The notes under the pieces were generated by a model that worked only from the letters and a program-made list of their open reading frames with translations, ran no database searches and was not told the origin of the DNA. A program made the translations under genes and the position numbers. This document shows positions 8,430-15,783 of a stretch of 25,581 bases of DNA, one piece after another (within the stretch, counting starts at the first letter, position 1; every line of letters starts with the position of its first letter). Source of the stretch: Gemmatimonadota bacterium (lineage in GTDB: Bacteria; Gemmatimonadota; Gemmatimonadetes; Longimicrobiales; Gaopeijiaceae); assembly GCA_026713345.1 (NCBI GenBank), contig JAPOOQ010000004.1, forward strand, positions 1 to 25,581, written 5' to 3'.

Positions 8430-9797
8430 TCACCGCCACTCGTCACCCCGCCGGATCCGGTAGCCCTCCACCCTCTCGATCCCCAGTTCGTCACGCCGAA
8501 CCGCCAGCAGGAAGTCCCTGTCGATCCAGCAGGGACCCAGGAACCAGTGGCAGAGCATCAGGTCCGGCAACGCCGGGAGCACGCCCAACCAACGTCCATC
8601 CGGACCGAAGACGCTCCACTGGTCCGGCATCCCCGCTTCCGATGCCGACCACTCCCGCACCCACAGATGGCCCTCCGCATCCACGACCAGCCCGGCCACC
8701 GGCGGAAACGCGTCCCTCAGGGGCATCCCTGCGAAGAACCGGTCCGTGGACATGCCGAGTTCCTCTTCCAGATCCCCCAACCAGCTCCAGAATGCGACAT
8801 AGGCGGTCTCCCATGCCTCCTGCGCCGCTTCCGTGACGCGCACCGGTCCAATCGTGCGGCGAATGATCCGGGTCAGGTCTCCGTCCAGGGAAAACTGGTG
8901 GATCTCGTCCCGGTCTCCATTGCTGATGTAGACCGTGGGCTGATTGCCTCCGGCCGCCAGGTAGGAGTCGAGCATGAGGGTGGGCAGGCCGGGCACGCCG
9001 CCCGGGTCTTGCGGGACCCAGACCTCGAGACCCTCCCACGACCCGAGAGAACGCGTGGAGTAGCTGTCGTCGATCCTGACGAACTCGGCCGGCGGCCCGC
9101 GGACGAAGCTCTCCGCCGGCGTCTCCGACGGGAACGGATTCCCGACCACGACGATCAGAGAGCCGTCGGGAAGCGGAAACATCGTGGATTCGGCGTTCGA
9201 ACCGGGGATCGCATCCATCATTCGCAGAAGGTCGATTGTTCGCTCGCCCAACAACCTGCCGCCGGTATTGAAGTAGCTTGTCGGTGCGAACCAGTAGTCC
9301 CACACGACCAGCGTGTCCGGCGGCAGGTACTGCAGTTGCTGCGGGCGCGCGAACTCGCCCGGTCCCTCGCCGCGGCCTCCGATCACCGTCGACAGCTCTC
9401 CGGACGGCTCGAAGAGAAAGAGCTGGTAGTTCCCCTGGGAGAGGACCGCGATGCGGCCGTCCTCCAGACGCGCCAGTCCGCGCACCTGCCAGATCAGTTG
9501 TGCCGAGTCGGAGGCCGGGGTGCCCGGCTCGCCGTTTGGCGTGTCCGTCCGGCTCCCGCCCAGCACGATCTCGGGCTCGGCGTCGATCGTCCAGAACTGC
9601 CCGGGCGGGTGCTCCGGCGCGTGGTTCTCGACGATTTCGATGTCACCGGAGTCGCGCACGGTGAACGCGGTCGCTGGGTCGGCCAGGTTCGAGTCCGCTT
9701 GCGGCTCGACGCACCCCATCACCAGGGCGGCCATGGCCAGCGCCAGGGAACTCGCGGAACACTCCTGGCTGGCCATGCCGCTTGAAGAACTCGTCAC
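8430..9797 (-). CDS. 6-bladed beta-propeller lipoprotein (second of two)
   Basis: This 455-residue protein has an N-terminal hydrophobic stretch ending ALVMGC, a plausible lipobox with lipidated Cys29, although the n-region lacks Lys/Arg. The rest shows NHL-like blade repeats such as GLARLEDGRIAVLSQG...LFLFEPSGE and VVDAEGHLWVREW, matching the 6-bladed beta-propeller proteins common near outer-membrane receptors. The GGRGEGPGEF turn is typical of this group. Start GTG 9797 overlaps the TGA of the preceding gene as GTGA, implying translational coupling. ATG 9776 is an alternative without a better ribosome binding site. The architecture matches the upstream propeller, including the DSGDIEIVEN opening, but overall identity is low. 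Function is unknown; a surface binding role is inferred. Confidence 0.8.
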   Translation of the reverse strand: MTSSSSGMASQECSASSLALAMAALVMGCVEPQADSNLADPATAFTVRDSGDIEIVENHAPEHPPGQFWTIDAEPEIVLGGSRTDTPNGEPGTPASDSAQLIWQVRGLARLEDGRIAVLSQGNYQLFLFEPSGELSTVIGGRGEGPGEFARPQQLQYLPPDTLVVWDYWFAPTSYFNTGGRLLGERTIDLLRMMDAIPGSNAESTMFPLPDGSLIVVVGNPFPSETPAESFVRGPPAEFVRIDDSYSTRSLGSWEGLEVWVPQDPGGVPGLPTLMLDSYLAAGGNQPTVYISNGDRDEIHQFSLDGDLTRIIRRTIGPVRVTEAAQEAWETAYVAFWSWLGDLEEELGMSTDRFFAGMPLRDAFPPVAGLVVDAEGHLWVREWSASEAGMPDQWSVFGPDGRWLGVLPALPDLMLCHWFLGPCWIDRDFLLAVRRDELGIERVEGYRIRRGDEWR

Positions 9798-11119
9798 CCG
9801 GCACCCGGCCGTTCGAGCGGCCAGAGTTGCACATACTCCACGCGCAGTTCATCGAACACCTTGCCGAGGACATAGTCTTCGCCGATCTCGTAGATGACCA
9901 GACCGGGGGGTGTTTCAATGAAGCCCTGGACGATCCCGTCGGGGTCGAAGACGGTCCAGAGCGGGCGATCACCCTCGTCACCCGGCAACCGGTATTCGCG
10001 GACCCAGAGGTAGTCGAGAGCATCGACTTCGATGCCGAGTTCGTACATCGCGATGGGCGAGAAGGCGGGAAACGACGACGGGAGCGGCAGCGCGTCGAGG
10101 ACCTGGGTCACCTTCTGCCTGAAGTCGTCGTCCGTGATCCCGTCCAGCCGGTCGGCCTTGAACCATTCGAGGTCGGCTTCGGTCGGTGTCCGCACCTGGT
10201 GATCCCGTCGCACGATGCGGGCAAGGGAACCGTCGGCGGCGTACGCCCTGATCTCATAGCGGTCCGTGTTGCTGACAATGGCCAGACCATCCCACGCACC
10301 CCAGACGATCGACTGCTGAAACGGCGGATCGTGCATCCAGAAGTTGAACGGCGGGGAGCCGACTTCGTCGTTGTACTGAAACTCCTCGGCGCCGGGATGG
10401 GTGCCGAGTTCGGCCCGGAGTGAGCCGTCCGGCTCCAGGAGGAGGAAGTCCATTTCCGGACGGTCCATGCCGGTTGGCGGATACCCCGACCACCCGGGAG
10501 AGCGGCTGGCGAGGATCGCTCCGTCCGGCATCACGTCGCGGCACACCGTATGCGAGCCGTCCCGCGCCAGATTGACCCGGCGTCCATGTCTGCCACTGGA
10601 GTCGAAGATGGAGAGCAACTCCAGCCCCAGCGAATAGGTCCCGTGACAGACGGCGATCGAGTCACCCGGCCATTGCTCCATCCAGAAGAGTCTGAATCCG
10701 TACGCATTCCCGCCCCACCCTCCGCCAAAATCGCCCGGACCGTCGCCCTTCTGTCCCCAGGCCGCCAGATAGTTGCCGTCCTCGTCGAACACGAGCAGCT
10801 GGTGCGAACTGCCGTTGGCCACGACCAGCCGCCCGTCGCCCAGCCTCAGCGCGTCGTCCACCCGGTACAGTTGGAACTCGTCGTCGGCCTCGACCGAGCC
10901 AATCGTGACAGACGGCTCGGGCCCGATCCGCCAGGGGAGCCGCGAACCCTCCTCGGGTCGACCGTTTTCGATGATCCGGATCCCGGCGCTGTCGCGCTCC
11001 TGCTCGGGGCGCGGTCCTTCGTCCGCCTCACGGTCGGTTTGGCACGCCACTGCGCCCACGGCAACGAAGGCCATGACGATGAGACGCTTCCCCAGGGCCG
11101 CTTGATCACGGTTCCTCAT
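9794..11119 (-). CDS. 6-bladed beta-propeller lipoprotein (first of two)
   Basis: From ATG 11119 the product is 441 residues. It has a classic lipoprotein signal with basic n-region MRNRDQAALGKR, a hydrophobic core and a lipobox ending VGAVAC at Cys26. The mature part starts with an acidic linker and the motif DSAGIRIIEN. Blade-like repeats follow, including ALRLGDGRLVVANG...LLVFDEDGNYLAAWG and the GQKGDGPGDFGG turn. Upstream in-frame starts at 11137 and 11167 exist, and none has a strong ribosome binding site; 11119 gives the most typical signal peptide. The gene begins 31 bases after the M56-A stop and overlaps the next propeller by four bases. It therefore looks like part of the BlaI-A/M56-A operon. 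The ligand or partner is unknown. Confidence 0.82.
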   Translation of the reverse strand: MRNRDQAALGKRLIVMAFVAVGAVACQTDREADEGPRPEQERDSAGIRIIENGRPEEGSRLPWRIGPEPSVTIGSVEADDEFQLYRVDDALRLGDGRLVVANGSSHQLLVFDEDGNYLAAWGQKGDGPGDFGGGWGGNAYGFRLFWMEQWPGDSIAVCHGTYSLGLELLSIFDSSGRHGRRVNLARDGSHTVCRDVMPDGAILASRSPGWSGYPPTGMDRPEMDFLLLEPDGSLRAELGTHPGAEEFQYNDEVGSPPFNFWMHDPPFQQSIVWGAWDGLAIVSNTDRYEIRAYAADGSLARIVRRDHQVRTPTEADLEWFKADRLDGITDDDFRQKVTQVLDALPLPSSFPAFSPIAMYELGIEVDALDYLWVREYRLPGDEGDRPLWTVFDPDGIVQGFIETPPGLVIYEIGEDYVLGKVFDELRVEYVQLWPLERPGAG

Positions 11120-11150
11120 TCGATGGGGATGCGCCATCGGACGAAGGCCG

Positions 11151-12824
11151 CTACCCCGCCGCGGCATCGCGCCTCGGGTCCTTCCCTCGCTTCAGCGAAT
11201 CCACCGACTGGCAGTGGCCGTTCTCATCGCAGAAGTGGGTGACACTCAGGCCCAGGTCGATGCCCGGGATGGGAATGGCCTGCACCCCCGAAACCGCATA
11301 CTCGCGGTTCACCGAGTCGCGCGACTGCAGGCGCCTGGCGATCGCCTCCATCGTCGCCTCCATCCGCCGCATCTCTTCCTTGTACTGCTCCATCACCGCC
11401 GCATACTCCCGTTCCTTATTCTCCCGCCCCCGCAATTCCCGCCGAAGCGCCTCGATCCGCCTGCCGGCCTCCTCGTCGGAGATCCGCTCATTCTCCAACT
11501 CCACGTTGACCGAAAGCACCCTCACGAAGCCGTACACGAACTGGTTGAGCGCCTCCTCCGGATTGAGTGTGCGGGAATCCACCCTGGCGACCAGCTGGTC
11601 GACCAGCTCCTCCGTGACGCCGGCAAACTGCTCGGCGGTGCCCTCGCTCATGTTGCCCGCTTCCACTTCCGCACTCAGTTCCCCCCTCATCTCCGCGAAG
11701 CCCTCCCGGAAATAGGCTCCCAGCGAACCGTGTTCCGCCCTGATCGCAGCGATGTCGATCTCCGCCAGCATCTGGGCGGCAAGCTCGGCCGCTTCGGCAT
11801 TCAGGAACGCTTCGTCGGACCACGCCAGCGGCGTTGGGGGCGCTTCGGTGGCGTCCTCGGCGGGGGTTGCGCTCTCCGGCTCGTCGGCCGACCCGCAGTA
11901 GAGCGTACCGAAGGGCAGCACGCACACGACGGCGATCCAGGTCGCGGTGCGCAGCCAGCGCGGGGCAGGGGCTCCCGCTTTTCTTGTCATGATCATTTCA
12001 AGTCTCCTTCTCAGCGTTCGGGGATTGCTGCCGCGGTCGGCGGCGCTGGCGAAGGCGGGGGCGCGAACGGTCCTGGCCTCCGACATCAGCTCGATCGCGC
12101 GCAGCAGCGACCTGGCGTAGCTCCGGGGACCGGACTTCAGCGCGGCCACTCCCAGCGCGTCACAACACCACTCCTCGGCTGTGCGGAGTTGGCGGCGTGC
12201 CCACCAGGCGACCGGGTTCCACCAGAAGACCGAGCAGGCCAGCCACTCCAGCCACCGCACCAGGTAGTCCCGTCGGCGCGCGTGGGCGAGTTCGTGGGCA
12301 AGGACGGCGCGCAATTCGTCACGGTCGAGCGCGTCCAGAAGGAACTGCGGCACCAGCACCCGTACCTTCCCACCCGTCCACCACACCATGGGAGAGACGC
12401 GCGCGCTCGTGGTGTGCACTTCGGGTATGCGGTTCATGCCGAGGTTGCGGCCGATCTCCGCCGCCTCCCGCTGGAGTTCCGCCGGCGCAACCCACGCCGC
12501 CTTCCGGAGCGAGCGCTGGAAGCGAACGGCGCGCAGCAGCGTCCAGCCCAGAAGCCCGACCGTGCCCACCATCCACAGGAGCACGAGCAGGGCACCGACC
12601 TCGTTGGGCGACACCCCCGACGAGCCGCCGGCCCCGCTTCCCGCCACCGGGAAGACGGGGAGCGATACGACCGCCGGGGCCAGGAGCGCGACGAGCACCA
12701 GCAGCCACAGCGGGTAGGAGACCGCGCACCGTCCCACTCGCCGGTGCACAACCCAGACGCCACAGGCGAGGAAGATCGAGAAGATCAGCTTGGTGCCGCC
12801 GATCTGCAGAAGAAGGTTGGTCAT
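11151..12824 (-). CDS. M56 family membrane metallopeptidase, BlaR1/MecR1-like (M56-A)
   Basis: This 557-residue polytopic membrane protease resembles the peptidase half of BlaR1/MecR1, which triggers loss of a partner BlaI repressor. Hydrophobic segments lie at about 10-25, 38-60, 78-98, 192-208 and 291-309. The zinc site is HELAH (177-181) with the downstream acidic block TAEEWCCDA (~215-223). The ~248-residue tail after the last membrane segment is not a penicillin-binding domain. It is acidic and helical, with degenerate SHOCT-like stretches near 387-411 and 446-464, and ends with C532 and C538 in FCDENGHC. ATG 12824 has GGAGG six bases upstream. Its partner repressor lies 84 bases upstream and two lipoprotein genes lie downstream. 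The sensed signal is unknown. Confidence 0.9.
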   Translation of the reverse strand: MTNLLLQIGGTKLIFSIFLACGVWVVHRRVGRCAVSYPLWLLVLVALLAPAVVSLPVFPVAGSGAGGSSGVSPNEVGALLVLLWMVGTVGLLGWTLLRAVRFQRSLRKAAWVAPAELQREAAEIGRNLGMNRIPEVHTTSARVSPMVWWTGGKVRVLVPQFLLDALDRDELRAVLAHELAHARRRDYLVRWLEWLACSVFWWNPVAWWARRQLRTAEEWCCDALGVAALKSGPRSYARSLLRAIELMSEARTVRAPAFASAADRGSNPRTLRRRLEMIMTRKAGAPAPRWLRTATWIAVVCVLPFGTLYCGSADEPESATPAEDATEAPPTPLAWSDEAFLNAEAAELAAQMLAEIDIAAIRAEHGSLGAYFREGFAEMRGELSAEVEAGNMSEGTAEQFAGVTEELVDQLVARVDSRTLNPEEALNQFVYGFVRVLSVNVELENERISDEEAGRRIEALRRELRGRENKEREYAAVMEQYKEEMRRMEATMEAIARRLQSRDSVNREYAVSGVQAIPIPGIDLGLSVTHFCDENGHCQSVDSLKRGKDPRRDAAAG

Positions 12825-12907
12825 GCTCGACCTCCGGAATTGGTGTTGAGCGGGGATTGGGTGATAGAGCCGGGGGTGTGGACGGGCAGGTCGCTCAGGC
12901 CGCTCAT
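12821..12907 (-). CDS. Possible 28-residue leader peptide between blaI-like A and M56-A
   Basis: The 84-base gap between the repressor and the protease can be read as a complete small frame. Its ATG at 12907 begins one base after the repressor TAG. Its TGA overlaps the M56-A start codon as ATGA. The predicted product (MSGLSDLPVHTPG..., 28 residues) is polar, Ser/Pro/Asn-rich and lacks a membrane segment or known motif. No good ribosome binding site precedes it, so reinitiation after the repressor would be needed. A frame of this length can occur by chance in GC-rich DNA. The precise fit at both ends is the only argument. Confidence 0.22.
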   Translation of the reverse strand: MSGLSDLPVHTPGSITQSPLNTNSGGRA

Positions 12908-12908
12908 C

Positions 12909-13274
12909 CTACTCGTCCAGGAAAGCGCGGAGTCTCTCGATTTCGGCGCTGGACAGCCTGTCGTCCTCGACGAGACGCGTGATGATCGGCACCAGCGAGC
13001 CTTCGGTGAGCCGGTTCGCCAGCGCCTCCAGCTGGTTGCCCGCGTAGGTCTCCTTCGACAGGGTGGGCGAGAAGAGATTGACTCCCAGGTCGCGGTCGCG
13101 GACTACGTAGCCCTTTTCCTCGAGCCGCTTGAGCAGCCTCTGCACGGTGCCGTGCTGAGGCCGGGAATCATCCGGATAGAGCGCCTCCTGGATCTGGCGG
13201 GCCGGGAGGCGGCCCCGGCGCCACAGCAACTCCATCACCGCCAGCTCCGAATTGGGCAAGGCAGGCATCTTCAC
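12909..13274 (-). CDS. BlaI/MecI-family winged-helix repressor A
   Basis: This 121-residue cytoplasmic repressor has a winged helix at ~5-70 (LPNSELAVMELLWRRG, ARQIQEALYP, HGTVQRLLKRLEEKGYV, then a wing) and a C-terminal helical dimerisation region at ~75-121. In BlaI/MecI systems the dimer represses its own operon until the paired M56 protease is activated. GTG 13274 is chosen because GGAG lies eight bases upstream, the same layout as paralogue B. The longer frame from 13334 would start upstream of the predicted -10 box and cannot lie on that transcript. The likely operator overlaps the gene's own promoter, implying autoregulation. No beta-lactamase gene is nearby, so targets other than resistance genes are expected. 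Confidence 0.9.
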   Translation of the reverse strand: MKMPALPNSELAVMELLWRRGRLPARQIQEALYPDDSRPQHGTVQRLLKRLEEKGYVVRDRDLGVNLFSPTLSKETYAGNQLEALANRLTEGSLVPIITRLVEDDRLSSAEIERLRAFLDE

Positions 13275-13304
13275 GGTTCGTGCTCCTTCGTTCCTTCGGG
13301 CTGA

Positions 13305-13350
13305 TACGACATCATATCGTAATATTAAGATCAAATGTCGTAGTTGTCAA
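13305..13350 (-). promoter_or_regulatory. Promoter with BlaI-type operator for the repressor A operon
   Basis: On the minus strand the -35 box TTGACA (13345-13350) and the -10 box TAATAT (13322-13327) are separated by 17 bases, close to the sigma-70 consensus. An inverted repeat TACGAY-N5-RTCGTA (13305-13321; core 13306-13320) lies at the expected transcription start. A further GTCGT half-site (13337-13341) lies in the spacer, with a degenerate partner at 13327-13331. A bound dimer would block polymerase. The same motif occurs at the repressor B promoter. Confidence 0.75.
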
Positions 13351-13356
13351 GCGAAA

Positions 13357-13388
13357 AGCGCCCGAGGCGTCGAAACGCCCCGGGCGCT
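13357..13388 (-). terminator. Rho-independent terminator of the repressor B/M56-B operon
   Basis: Two 13-base arms (13357-13369 and 13376-13388) pair around a 6-base loop, with a single G-U-type pair. Read on the minus strand the stem is followed by TTTCGC, and the closing A-T pair extends the T run. It lies about 100 bases after the M56-B stop and just upstream of the repressor A promoter. This separates the two regulator operons. The opposite strand also ends in a short T-rich stretch. Confidence 0.72.
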
Positions 13389-13486
13389 CTTTCAGCCGGC
13401 GGGATATCAGCGGCCCCGCCGCGGTTATTCTGCGGTCGGCGGGTCCACGGGCACTTCTACCCGCTGCCTGGGGACCGCTCCCGGCT

Positions 13487-15073
13487 CTACCTGTTGCCGT
13501 CCGGCGTGCGGCCTCTCCCGGCTGCGCCGTCCATGCGCACGTGAAGACGCATCAAACGCTGCTCCGCCTGCTCCGCCGTGATTTCGCCCGCTTTGAGCAT
13601 GGCTTCCACCTGCTGCACCGCTGCTTCGTACCGGGCGGCACCCTCGGCGTCCCCGCTACTTGTTTCCGCCTGCTCCCCGGCCGGCGCCATGCGCGCGCGA
13701 AGACGCGTCAAACGCTGCTCTGCCTGCTCCGCAGTGATTTCGCCCGCTTCGAGCATGACTTCCAACTGCCGCTGCACCACTTCGTACCGGCGGGCGCCAG
13801 TGGCGGCACCTTCGGCGGCACCCTCGGCGTCCCCGCCACCTGCTTCCGTCCGCTCCCGAGCCGCCGCCAAGCGCGTGCGAAGACCCTCCAAACGCTGGTT
13901 CGCCTGTTCCTCGGTGATTTCGCCCGCATCGAGCATGGCTCGCACCCGCTGCACCGCCACTTCGTACTGGCGGGCGGCACCCGCAGCGGCGTCATCGCTG
14001 TCGCCGGCCTGCGCGGCGTCGTTCGCCTCCGCGCCGGGCGCTTCCGTCGCGTCGTCGACCGTGGCGGGCGTGTCGGGCTGTCCGCAGTACACGAGGCCCA
14101 GCGGCAGCGCGCAGATCACCGCGATCCAGGCCGCGGTGCGCAGCCATCCCGGAGCGGCAGTCTTGTTGGTATCGACGATCATCTTGAGTCTCCTTTCGAG
14201 AGATTTGGTTTGTCCGATTCCGCCAGCCGGGCTAACGAGCGCGGGCGCGGGGAGCAAGGGTGATTCGGATGCGGTGTCAGCGACGCGCAGCAGCGCGCTC
14301 GCATAGGATTTGGCGCTGGATCCGGCAGCAACTGTAACGAGTGCGTCGCAACAGGCTTCTTCTGCGGACCGAAGGTGGCGGCTCGCCCACCACGCCGCCG
14401 GGTTCCACCAGAACACGGTGCACGCGGCCAATTCCAGCCACCGCACAAGATGGTCCCGCCGCCGTACGTGGGCTAGCTCGTGTGCCAGGATCGAACGGAC
14501 TTCCGCGTCGCTCAACTCCGCCAGCACGAAGTTGGGGATGAGCACGCGAACCCGTCCGCCCGTCGACCAGACCATGGGCGAGATGCGCGCGTGCGTGGTG
14601 TTGACTTCGGGGACCCGGGCCAGGCCCAGTCGCCGGCTGATTCGGGCGGCCTCGCGCTGAAGCTCCGGTGGGGCGGGCTCCAGCGCCTGCATGAGGGTCC
14701 GCCGGAACCGAGCCGCCCGCAGGAGCGACCAGCCCAGCAGTGCGGCGGAACCGAGGAGCCAGAGAATCACCAGTCCCTGCTTTCCGATCGCATCGAACCA
14801 GGATACCATGGCAGTCTGGAAGGACGCGGGGCTGCCTGCGGCCTCGGAGGCGCCGGCCGGCGCCAGCTCCAATCCGGCAACCTCGGCCCCGGCGGCAGGG
14901 AGTACCGGAAGGGGCATGAACGCGGGAACCAGCAGGACCACCAGCACCAGCAGCCACATCGGGTAGGAGACTCCGGGAAGGCGAACGCGGCGGTGCACCA
15001 TCCACGCCGCACAGGCGAGCACGGCCGAGAGGACCAGTTTGGTCCCGCCGATCTGAAGCAGAACGTCACTCAT
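13487..15073 (-). CDS. M56 family membrane metallopeptidase, BlaR1/MecR1-like (M56-B)
   Basis: This is a 528-residue membrane protease paralogous to M56-A. The starts MSDVLLQIGGTKLVLS and MTNLLLQIGGTKLIFS are nearly alike. Hydrophobic segments lie at about 10-25, 37-60, 100-118, 212-229 and 310-329. The zinc site is HELAH (198-202), followed by SAEEACCDA (~236-244). The tail (331-528) carries three helical repeats and no penicillin-binding domain. ATG 15073 has GGAGG six bases upstream and overlaps the end of the repressor B gene by eight bases, implying coupled translation at fixed stoichiometry. The longer frame from 15160 lies inside the repressor and is rejected. It should inactivate repressor B, directly or indirectly, on sensing an unknown signal. 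Confidence 0.9.
   Translation of the reverse strand: MSDVLLQIGGTKLVLSAVLACAAWMVHRRVRLPGVSYPMWLLVLVVLLVPAFMPLPVLPAAGAEVAGLELAPAGASEAAGSPASFQTAMVSWFDAIGKQGLVILWLLGSAALLGWSLLRAARFRRTLMQALEPAPPELQREAARISRRLGLARVPEVNTTHARISPMVWSTGGRVRVLIPNFVLAELSDAEVRSILAHELAHVRRRDHLVRWLELAACTVFWWNPAAWWASRHLRSAEEACCDALVTVAAGSSAKSYASALLRVADTASESPLLPAPALVSPAGGIGQTKSLERRLKMIVDTNKTAAPGWLRTAAWIAVICALPLGLVYCGQPDTPATVDDATEAPGAEANDAAQAGDSDDAAAGAARQYEVAVQRVRAMLDAGEITEEQANQRLEGLRTRLAAARERTEAGGGDAEGAAEGAATGARRYEVVQRQLEVMLEAGEITAEQAEQRLTRLRARMAPAGEQAETSSGDAEGAARYEAAVQQVEAMLKAGEITAEQAEQRLMRLHVRMDGAAGRGRTPDGNR
13535..13966 (-). repeat. Three tandem SHOCT-like helical repeats in the M56-B tail
   Basis: Residues 370-401, 430-461 and 482-513 of M56-B share the pattern Y-E-x-x-x-Q-x-V-x-x-M-L-x-A-G-E-I-T-x-E-Q-A-x-Q-R-L-x-x-L-x-x-R. 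They are separated by Ala/Gly/Glu-rich linkers of about 28 and 20 residues. In DNA they lie at 13871-13966, 13691-13786 and 13535-13630. The core LxAGEITxEQxxxRL resembles the short SHOCT oligomerisation motif of other families. That assignment is by eye only. Confidence 0.7.
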
Positions 15074-15434
15074 CCCGGTCCTCCAGAATCCGCCGGAGCC
15101 GCTCGATCTCGGTGCGGGGCAGCTTGTTGTGCTCGACCAGCCGCGTGAGCATCGGCGCAAGTGAGCCCCCGGTCAGCCGTTCCGCAAGTACCTCCAGCTG
15201 ACCGGTAGCGTAGCTCTCTCTGGTGAGGACGGGGGTGAAGGCGTTTACGCCCAGGTCGCGGTCCCGCACGACGCATCCCTTGTCCTCCAGCCGCTGCAGG
15301 AGCCGCTGCACGGTGCCGTGCTGGGGCCTGGTGGCATCGGGATACAGCTCGTCGATGATGTCGCGGGACGTCAGGCGGCCCCGCCTCCACAACAACTCCA
15401 TGAGAGCCAGCTCGGCGTTGGGCAAGGGAAGCAC
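15066..15434 (-). CDS. BlaI/MecI-family winged-helix repressor B
   Basis: This 122-residue paralogue of repressor A has a winged helix (LPNAELALMELLWRRG, SRDIIDELYP, HGTVQRLLQRLEDKG) and a C-terminal dimerisation helix region ending EIERLRRILEDRDE. The recognition-helix region RPQHGTVQRLL is identical in A and B, which agrees with their sharing an operator sequence. GTG 15434 follows GGAGG at an eight-base spacing, exactly as in paralogue A. The longer frame from 15482 begins at or beyond the predicted transcription start and is rejected. Its end overlaps the M56-B start. It probably represses its own operon and possibly operon A. Confidence 0.9.
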   Translation of the reverse strand: MLPLPNAELALMELLWRRGRLTSRDIIDELYPDATRPQHGTVQRLLQRLEDKGCVVRDRDLGVNAFTPVLTRESYATGQLEVLAERLTGGSLAPMLTRLVEHNKLPRTEIERLRRILEDRDE

Positions 15435-15482
15435 GGTTCTCGCCTCCAGGGGTTTCAGGTTCAATAGTCCGGACTCGTCCAC

Positions 15483-15522
15483 ACGACAACTAATCGTAAC
15501 GACACAACGTCGTGGTTGTCAA
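15483..15522 (-). promoter_or_regulatory. Promoter with two BlaI-type operators for the repressor B operon
   Basis: On the minus strand -35 TTGACA (15517-15522) is followed after 18 bases by TACGAT (15493-15498), a 4/6 match to the -10 consensus. Two inverted repeats with 5-base spacers overlap it: ACGAC-N5-GTCGT at 15499-15513 in the promoter spacer and ACGAC-N5-ATCGT at 15483-15497 over the -10 and start region. Their centres are 16 bases apart. The -35 flank (TTGACAAC) and half-site spacing match the repressor A promoter. Confidence 0.72.
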
Positions 15523-15669
15523 CCGGTTGCCCCCGCCTTGCCCCGCCGCCCCCCTTCCCGCACCTTAATCCGGCCCCGGAACAGGCGCCTCCCGCTCGGT
15601 CCTCACGACCGGCTCCTCTTCCGCGGCCGCCGCCCACAAACCCACCGCGCAGTCGAAGGGACAGCTCCG

Positions 15670-15783
15670 ATGACCACCGCAACCTGGATCACCATGATCG
15701 TGATCATGGCGTTCGTGTGGGGAGGCCTCGCCGTGGCCCTCCGCACCGCGGTACGGAAAGAATCCGCCAAGAGCGCCGACTAG
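15670..15783 (+). CDS. MetS-like single-pass membrane micro-protein
   Basis: This 37-residue protein has one membrane helix (residues ~5-25, ITMIVIMAFVWGGLAVAL) and a basic tail. The MIV...WGGL signature resembles MetS, the small subunit of methionine/alanine importers of the neurotransmitter:sodium symporter family. That match is by pattern only. ATG 15670 follows AAGGGA at an eight-base spacing. MetS genes normally follow the large transporter gene, but none is visible here. This one instead lies 18 bases upstream of carB on the same strand, where its translation could also help carB initiation. It could alternatively be an unrelated small membrane peptide. Confidence 0.6.
   Translation: MTTATWITMIVIMAFVWGGLAVALRTAVRKESAKSAD

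Noticed and set aside
13275..13334. N-terminal extension of repressor A
   Set aside because: It would begin upstream of the predicted -10 box. GTG 13274 has a good ribosome binding site and matches paralogue B.
11151..15434. A beta-lactam resistance locus
   Set aside because: BlaI and M56 are present, but there is no beta-lactamase or PBP gene and the M56 tails lack the penicillin-sensing domain.
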